A stretch of DNA of 10,462 nt from the NCBI GenBank assembly GCA_964403795.1, contig CAYOHP010000062.1:1-10462 (forward strand), given 5' to 3'. The notes beneath the pieces were generated by a model. It did no database searches and had not been told where the DNA came from. It saw only the letters and a list, made by a program, of their open reading frames with translations. Below are positions 7,412-10,462 of this stretch, in pieces. Numbering within the stretch: position 1 is the first letter of the stretch; each line of letters begins with the position of its first letter. The translations under genes were made by a program, and so were the position numbers. Source of the stretch: CAYOHP01 sp964403795 [NCBI: uncultured bacterium] (GTDB taxonomy: Bacteria; Muiribacteriota; UBA6191; CAZXTJ01).

Positions 7412-7860
7412 GTCGGCCGCCCACCCGGCCCAGGGTCCGGGAGTACCAGGTCGGCAGGCAACAGCCGTCCCTCGTCCAGGATCATCAGGAGTTCGGAGTC
7501 GAGCACCGACAGGGCACCCACCATGCCTCCCTGCCCCGGGTCGAGCAGGCGGGGCAGGGCTTCGAAGGCGGAAGGAGAGAGTTCCTCCACCCCGGTGGCG
7601 CCTGGTACCGCCAGGACCAGCCATCGGTTCCCGGCCCGGAGCCTCACCCATCGGGCCGCAGGCCGTGGGTCGCGGTTCCCCAGCAGGCCGTCGAGGTCGA
7701 CGACCGGGTGCGGCACCCCCCGGACCACCGCCGCGCCCAGCACCCCAGGGACCGGGTCCGGGAGGTCCGCGATCGCCAACGGCCGCATGGTCTCGACCAC
7801 GCAGGAAAGGGGAAGCGCAGCCCGCCGGGCGGCGAGTTCGAGGACCAGGAACCTGAGCAT
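7408..7860 (-). CDS. cheW: CheW-like coupling protein (first gene of the che operon)
   Basis: Receptor-kinase adaptor. 150 aa, a single CheW fold without the N-terminal extension of the other CheW. The opening MLRFLVLELAARRAALPLSCVVETMRPL is the first beta-barrel half (a hydrophobic strand, then the residues leading to the E-T-M segment). VLGAAVVRGVPHPVVDLDGLLG matches the canonical 'G.....RG..ipvidL...LG' CheW core, the best evidence for the family. Two further strands follow (RWLVLAVPGATGVEEL and SELLMILDEGRLL). The start is fixed by GGAGG 6 bases upstream of the ATG at 7860. It overlaps the next gene by 4 bases (CTGA). It is transcribed from the divergent intergenic region and so probably leads the operon. 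The two CheWs differ substantially, so they are not a recent duplication. Confidence 0.9.
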   Translation of the reverse strand: MLRFLVLELAARRAALPLSCVVETMRPLAIADLPDPVPGVLGAAVVRGVPHPVVDLDGLLGNRDPRPAARWVRLRAGNRWLVLAVPGATGVEELSPSAFEALPRLLDPGQGGMVGALSVLDSELLMILDEGRLLPADLVLPDPGPGGRPT

Positions 7861-7912
7861 CGAGCTCCTCCCCGGACCCCGGCATTTCGCTCGGATCCAC
7901 GCCGTCCTGGCC

Positions 7913-7941
7913 ATTATGGACTGCCACTCACTGGACAGCAA
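7913..7941 (-). promoter_or_regulatory. Candidate sigma-70 promoter of the che operon
   Basis: On the minus strand TTGCTG (7941-7936) is followed after exactly 17 bases by CATAAT (7918-7913). The -10 matches 5 of 6 consensus bases and the -35 matches 3 of 6. Transcription would start near 7906, giving a leader of about 45 bases with the GGAGG ribosome site before the cheW ATG at 7860. It lies in the AT-richest part of the intergenic region. The sequence fit is moderate and no experimental support is visible. Confidence 0.5.
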
Positions 7942-7971
7942 TGAATGTAATCCTAAGACCCGATGCCCCAG

Positions 7972-7989
7972 GTGTCATGGCCGTGACAC
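7972..7989. promoter_or_regulatory. 18-base near-perfect palindrome, candidate operator
   Basis: The sequence GTGTCATGGCCGTGACAC has perfect 6-base arms (GTGTCA/TGACAC) and a GGCC centre; only one symmetric base pair (T/G) breaks the dyad. It lies about 30 bases upstream of the che -35 and about 110 bases upstream of the rightward ATG. Its length and symmetry suit a dimeric helix-turn-helix repressor or activator. No regulator gene is in the window, so the binding protein is unknown. Confidence 0.5.
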
Positions 7990-7998
7990 GCGGCAGGA

Positions 7999-8024
7999 CC
8001 GGCAAGCCGTGCGCGCCGTGCCGG
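7999..8024. repeat. Inverted repeat CCGGCA / TGCCGG with 14-base spacer
   Basis: Perfect 6-base arms flank a GC-rich 14-base spacer within the divergent intergenic region. It could form a hairpin or be part of a regulator site, but in DNA this GC-rich such arms arise often by chance. There is no U-tract, so a terminator is not supported. Confidence 0.25.
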
Positions 8025-8073
8025 GAACCGCTCCCATGGCGCAGGCAGGCCTGTCCTGGCGATCCCGCCGGGC

Positions 8074-8090
8074 TGGCACAGGATGTGCAA
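8074..8090 (+). promoter_or_regulatory. Sigma-54-like -24/-12 element or short operator before the efflux genes
   Basis: TGGCACAGGATGTGCAA matches the sigma-54 consensus TGGCACG-N4-TTGCW at all but two defined positions, with correct GG to GC spacing. The same bases contain a perfect inverted repeat, GCACA-GGA-TGTGC (8076-8088), so a repressor operator is the alternative. If used as a promoter, transcription would begin near 8100, only a couple of bases before the ATG at 8102. No enhancer-binding-protein gene is present in the window. Confidence 0.4.
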
Positions 8091-8101
8091 GACTGATCCC
8101 C

Positions 8102-9481
8102 ATGCGTCCCTCTCCTCCCGGGATTTCCGCCCTGGTCCTGGCTCTCGTCGCCTCCTCTGTCGCGGCCCCCGCCCCCACCGTCACGATGGAGGAGCTGGTG
8201 CACCAGGTCCTGGCGGGGAATCCCGACCTCGAGACCGCCGAGGGCGCGGTCGACGGAGCCGAGGCCGGCCTGGAGGCCGCCCGTGCCGAATCCCGCGCCC
8301 TGGTGGGTCTGGGAGTCACCGCCCTGGCCGCCGACGCCCCCAGCTCCTTCCTGTTCCGCCGCATCGACGCCCGGGTCCTCCCGGCCGGCGTGAACTTCAA
8401 CGACCCGGGGCGCTTCGCCGACTTCGGCACCGCCCTCGAAGTCCAACAGCCCCTCTTCGACGGGGGTCGCCGACAGCTGCGCCGCCGGGCCGCCGAAGCC
8501 GGGGCCCTCGCCGCCCGCGACCACCTTGCGGCCGCCCACAACGACCTGGTGCATGCCGCCCTGGAAGCCGGCTTCGCCATGCTGGCGGCCCGGGAACAGG
8601 GGACGGTGGCCGCCGCCTCCCTCCAGGCGGTCTCGTCCCAGCTCTCGGCAGCCCGCACCCGGCTGGCAGCCGGCGCCGCGCTCCGCTCCGACGTGCTCGC
8701 CCTGGAGGTCCGGGCCGCCCGGGCCGAGGAAGCCTGCGTCCAGGCCGAGCACGCGGTCTCCCGGGCCCGCTCCGGGATGAACCGCCTGCGAGGCTCCCCG
8801 CCCGACGCGCCGCTGGAACTCGATGGTCCGAGCTGGCAACCCCGGCAGCTGCCGGAGGACGTGATCGCGGCCCGGCAGCTCGCCCTCCGCACCCGCCCCG
8901 AGCTCTCGGCCCTGGCCCGCCAGCGGGAGGCCGCCCACCACCTGGCCGAGGCCGCCCGTCGGGAGGGACGAGCCCGGGTCGACGCCTCGGCCCGGTACTG
9001 GGTAGACGACCCGACCGCGGCCTTCGCCCTGGATCGCGACAACTGGCAGGTGGGAGTGGGCGCCACCTGGAACCTCGCCGACGGCGGTCGTCGCCGGGCC
9101 GGCCGCTCCCGCGCCGAGGCCGAGAGCCGGTCTGCCGACGCGGCCCTGGCGGCCCAGCTCCGCCAGGTCGAGCTCGAGGTCCATCAGGCCTACCTCGGAC
9201 TCTCCGAGGCGACCACCAGGCACCGGATCGCCGAGGCCGCGGCCCGCCTCGCCGAGGAGACCCTGGCCCTGGTCCGTACCCAGTTCGAGGGCGGCGCCGC
9301 CACGGTGTCCGCCTACCTGGTAGCCGAGGACGAACGGACCCGGGCCCGTTCCGGGGAGGTCCTGGCCCGGTTCGACCTGGCCCGGGCCCGGGCCCGGGTC
9401 GGTCACGCCCTGGGCCTCTGCGGCCAGGCCGCCCGGGAAATCGAGACACCGCGAGGAGACAACCATGTCCCGCCCCGTTGA
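8102..9481 (+). CDS. TolC-family outer-membrane efflux channel
   Basis: Outer-membrane/periplasmic tunnel of a tripartite export system. 459 aa, normal for the family. A Sec signal peptide spans about residues 1-22 (hydrophobic ISALVLALVASSVA, cleavage near VAA/P), and there is no lipobox Cys. Two homologous halves follow: VTMEELVHQVLAGNPDL opens the first, with LFDGGRR at 118-124; LADGGRRR at 325-332 is the equivalent point in the second. Both are followed by long Ala/Arg/Glu-rich helices. The C-terminal QFEGGAATVSAYLVAEDERTRA pattern is typical of TolC-like proteins. The ATG at 8102 is chosen because it gives a clean signal peptide; an in-frame ATG at 8036 would add 22 polar residues before it. 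No good ribosome site precedes 8102. It overlaps the next gene by 17 bases. Substrate unknown. Confidence 0.92.
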   Translation: MRPSPPGISALVLALVASSVAAPAPTVTMEELVHQVLAGNPDLETAEGAVDGAEAGLEAARAESRALVGLGVTALAADAPSSFLFRRIDARVLPAGVNFNDPGRFADFGTALEVQQPLFDGGRRQLRRRAAEAGALAARDHLAAAHNDLVHAALEAGFAMLAAREQGTVAAASLQAVSSQLSAARTRLAAGAALRSDVLALEVRAARAEEACVQAEHAVSRARSGMNRLRGSPPDAPLELDGPSWQPRQLPEDVIAARQLALRTRPELSALARQREAAHHLAEAARREGRARVDASARYWVDDPTAAFALDRDNWQVGVGATWNLADGGRRRAGRSRAEAESRSADAALAAQLRQVELEVHQAYLGLSEATTRHRIAEAAARLAEETLALVRTQFEGGAATVSAYLVAEDERTRARSGEVLARFDLARARARVGHALGLCGQAAREIETPRGDNHVPPR

Positions 9482-10462
9482 CCGCACGACCTCGCTCCGC
9501 CGCCTCGCCCTCCCGCTCGCCTCGGCGATCGCGGGACTCCTGCCCGCCGCTCTCCTGGGCGCCGACACGGCCGCGCCCCGGGAAGGCTTCCCGGCCCCCT
9601 CCGCCGAGATCACCGTCGCCTCCGTCGAGGTCCCCGTCGTCCACCTGGCCACGGGCACCGTCCGCCCCCGCCTGGAGGCCTCGATCATGGCCCAGGCGGG
9701 AGGCAGGATATTGGAGGTGGTCGGCCGGGAGGGCGAACGGGTCGCCGCCGGCACCATCCTGGTGCGGATCGAAGACCGGGAGCTCGAGAGCCGTCTGGCC
9801 CAGGCCCGTCAGGGGGTCGAGGCCGCCGAGGCCGGGCGCCGCCAGGCCGAGGAGGCGGGACGGGGCGCCGCCGCGGCACTCGATGCCGCTTCCAAGGAAG
9901 TCGAACGGATCCGTCGCTTCGTCACCCAGTCGGCCGCCACCGCCCGCGATCTCGAGGGAGCCGAGGCCCGCTTCCTCGGAGCCAAGGCCGAGGCAGGGCG
10001 GCTCGAACACGGCGTGGCCGAGGCCGTGGCCGGGGTGGCCCGGGCCCGCGAGGCCGTCCGGGAGGTCGAGATCCTGCTCGGGCGCTCCAAGGTCGAAGCC
10101 CCCTTCGCGGGCGTGATCTCCCGGCGCCTGGTCGAGCCCGGTGACCTGGCCTGGCCGAGCCGGCCGCTGCTCCAGCTCATGGATCCCGACGACCTGCGGC
10201 TCGAAGCCCAGGTGCGGGAAGGCCTGGTCGGACGACTGGCGCCCGGATTCGAGGCCACCCTCTCGGTGGACGCCCTTGCCTGGACGACCCGGGGCACGGT
10301 CGAGGAGATCGTCCCGCTCTCGGACCCGGCGACCCGCAAGTTCACCGTCAAGGTCCGGCTCCCCCCCCGGGCCCCGGGGCCGGCCCCGGGGGGGGGGTGG
10401 GGGCGGGGGGCCCCCCCGCCACCCCCCGCCCAAGCGGGTGCCCCCCCACACCCTGATAGCGG
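9465..10462 (+). CDS. Periplasmic adaptor (membrane-fusion protein, HlyD/AcrA family), 3' end missing or corrupted
   Basis: Links an inner-membrane pump to the TolC channel. 332 codons are visible and the frame is open to the window end. There is a signal peptide or N-terminal membrane anchor at about residues 11-33. The first lipoyl half is about 62-106 (TGTVRPRLEASIMAQAGGRI, then GEGERVAAGTILVRIED-like residues at 87-104). A coiled-coil hairpin spans about 107-205, and the second lipoyl half about 208-229 (SKVEAPFAGVISRRLVEPGD). The beta-barrel follows (LRLEAQVREGLVGRL; FTVKVRLPP at 293-301). GAGGAG lies 6 bases before the ATG, and the 17-base overlap with the upstream channel gene indicates one operon. 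From residue ~300 the translation becomes Gly/Pro-rich and unlike the family, because the DNA there is homopolymer-rich and suspect. An RND pump gene is the usual next neighbour, but it is not in view and an ABC partner is possible. Confidence 0.88.
   Translation, partial: MSRPVDRTTSLRRLALPLASAIAGLLPAALLGADTAAPREGFPAPSAEITVASVEVPVVHLATGTVRPRLEASIMAQAGGRILEVVGREGERVAAGTILVRIEDRELESRLAQARQGVEAAEAGRRQAEEAGRGAAAALDAASKEVERIRRFVTQSAATARDLEGAEARFLGAKAEAGRLEHGVAEAVAGVARAREAVREVEILLGRSKVEAPFAGVISRRLVEPGDLAWPSRPLLQLMDPDDLRLEAQVREGLVGRLAPGFEATLSVDALAWTTRGTVEEIVPLSDPATRKFTVKVRLPPRAPGPAPGGGWGRGAPPPPPAQAGAPPHPDS
10361..10451. other. Anomalous G/C homopolymer tract, probable contig-end error
   Basis: It contains an 8-base C run (10361-10368), a 10-base G run (10388-10397), then further runs of G, and C runs of 6-7 bases. 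Nothing else in the window looks like this. It begins in the middle of a well-conserved adaptor domain and turns the protein into Gly/Pro repeats. The most economical reading is sequencing or assembly error at a contig end, not a biological element. Confidence 0.7.

Larger units (their letters stand above)
7861..8101. other. Divergent intergenic region between the che operon and the efflux genes
   Basis: 241 bases with no convincing gene. Its left half (about 7910-7960) is distinctly less GC-rich than the surrounding DNA, as expected for a promoter region. It must hold the start signals for both transcription units. The individual elements seen (a promoter for the leftward operon, two palindromes, a sigma-54-like site) are listed separately. 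Confidence 0.8.

Noticed and set aside
7932-7951. Rightward sigma-70 promoter from TGGACA (7932) and TGTAAT (7946)
   Set aside because: Each hexamer resembles its consensus, but the spacing is only 8 bases, so they cannot act as a pair.
8036-8101. Alternative start of the TolC-family gene at 8036
   Set aside because: It would place about 22 polar residues before the signal peptide and has no better ribosome site; the 8102 start gives a normal Sec signal.
8117-9460. The two similar halves of the channel gene as a gene fusion or duplication artefact
   Set aside because: Two homologous halves are the normal architecture of TolC-family proteins.
5819-9481. A 1220-codon plus-strand open frame running antisense through cheW/cheR/cheW into the channel gene
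   Set aside because: Only its 3' part (from 8102) encodes a recognisable protein. The upstream part is antisense to well-supported che genes, crosses the promoter region and is rich in Arg/Pro/Gly, as expected of shadow frames in GC-rich DNA.
7928-9757. A 609-codon minus-strand open frame opposite the channel gene
   Set aside because: Antisense to a TolC-family gene with a clear signal peptide and internal repeat; Gly-rich low-information translation with no recognisable motif.

Overview
This GC-rich window (roughly 70% G+C by eye) comes from a Gram-negative bacterium: it encodes an outer-membrane efflux channel, a periplasmic adaptor and a membrane-bound chemoreceptor. The host cannot be named from the sequence. 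High-GC lineages rich in chemosensory clusters (Acidobacteriota/Holophagae, Myxococcota and relatives) fit, but this is a guess.

Left and centre (1-7860, minus strand): a seven-gene chemosensory operon, read right to left. The order is cheW, cheR with C-terminal TPRs, cheW, a chemoreceptor (MCP), cheA fused to a receiver, cheB, and a protein with at least three tandem receiver domains that runs off the window. Every junction overlaps by 4 bases or is separated by 18 bases, so the genes are almost certainly co-transcribed and translationally coupled. The components (two CheWs, CheR-TPR, CheA-REC, CheB) match the Wsp-type 'alternative cellular function' class. The MCP sits in the middle instead of first, and the position held by the GGDEF regulator WspR in Pseudomonas is taken by the multi-receiver protein. 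No flagellar or motility gene is visible. A system controlling something other than flagellar swimming is therefore the more likely reading, but its output is not shown here.

Middle (7861-8101): a 241-base divergent intergenic region, the only real non-coding stretch. It holds a plausible sigma-70 promoter for the che operon, an 18-base near-perfect palindrome that looks like an operator, and, just before the rightward gene, a sequence that is both a sigma-54-like -24/-12 match and a short inverted repeat.

Right (8102-10462, plus strand): a TolC-family outer-membrane channel gene overlaps by 17 bases an HlyD/AcrA-type membrane-fusion (adaptor) gene. An RND (or ABC) pump gene is expected just beyond the window. 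The last ~100 bases are abnormal G/C homopolymer runs, probably assembly or read-end damage, so the adaptor C-terminus should not be trusted.

Working model: the receptor signals through two CheW couplers to CheA. CheA phosphorylates its own receiver, CheB and probably the downstream multi-receiver protein, while CheR and CheB set adaptation. Whether the efflux system is functionally linked or merely a divergent neighbour cannot be decided from sequence.
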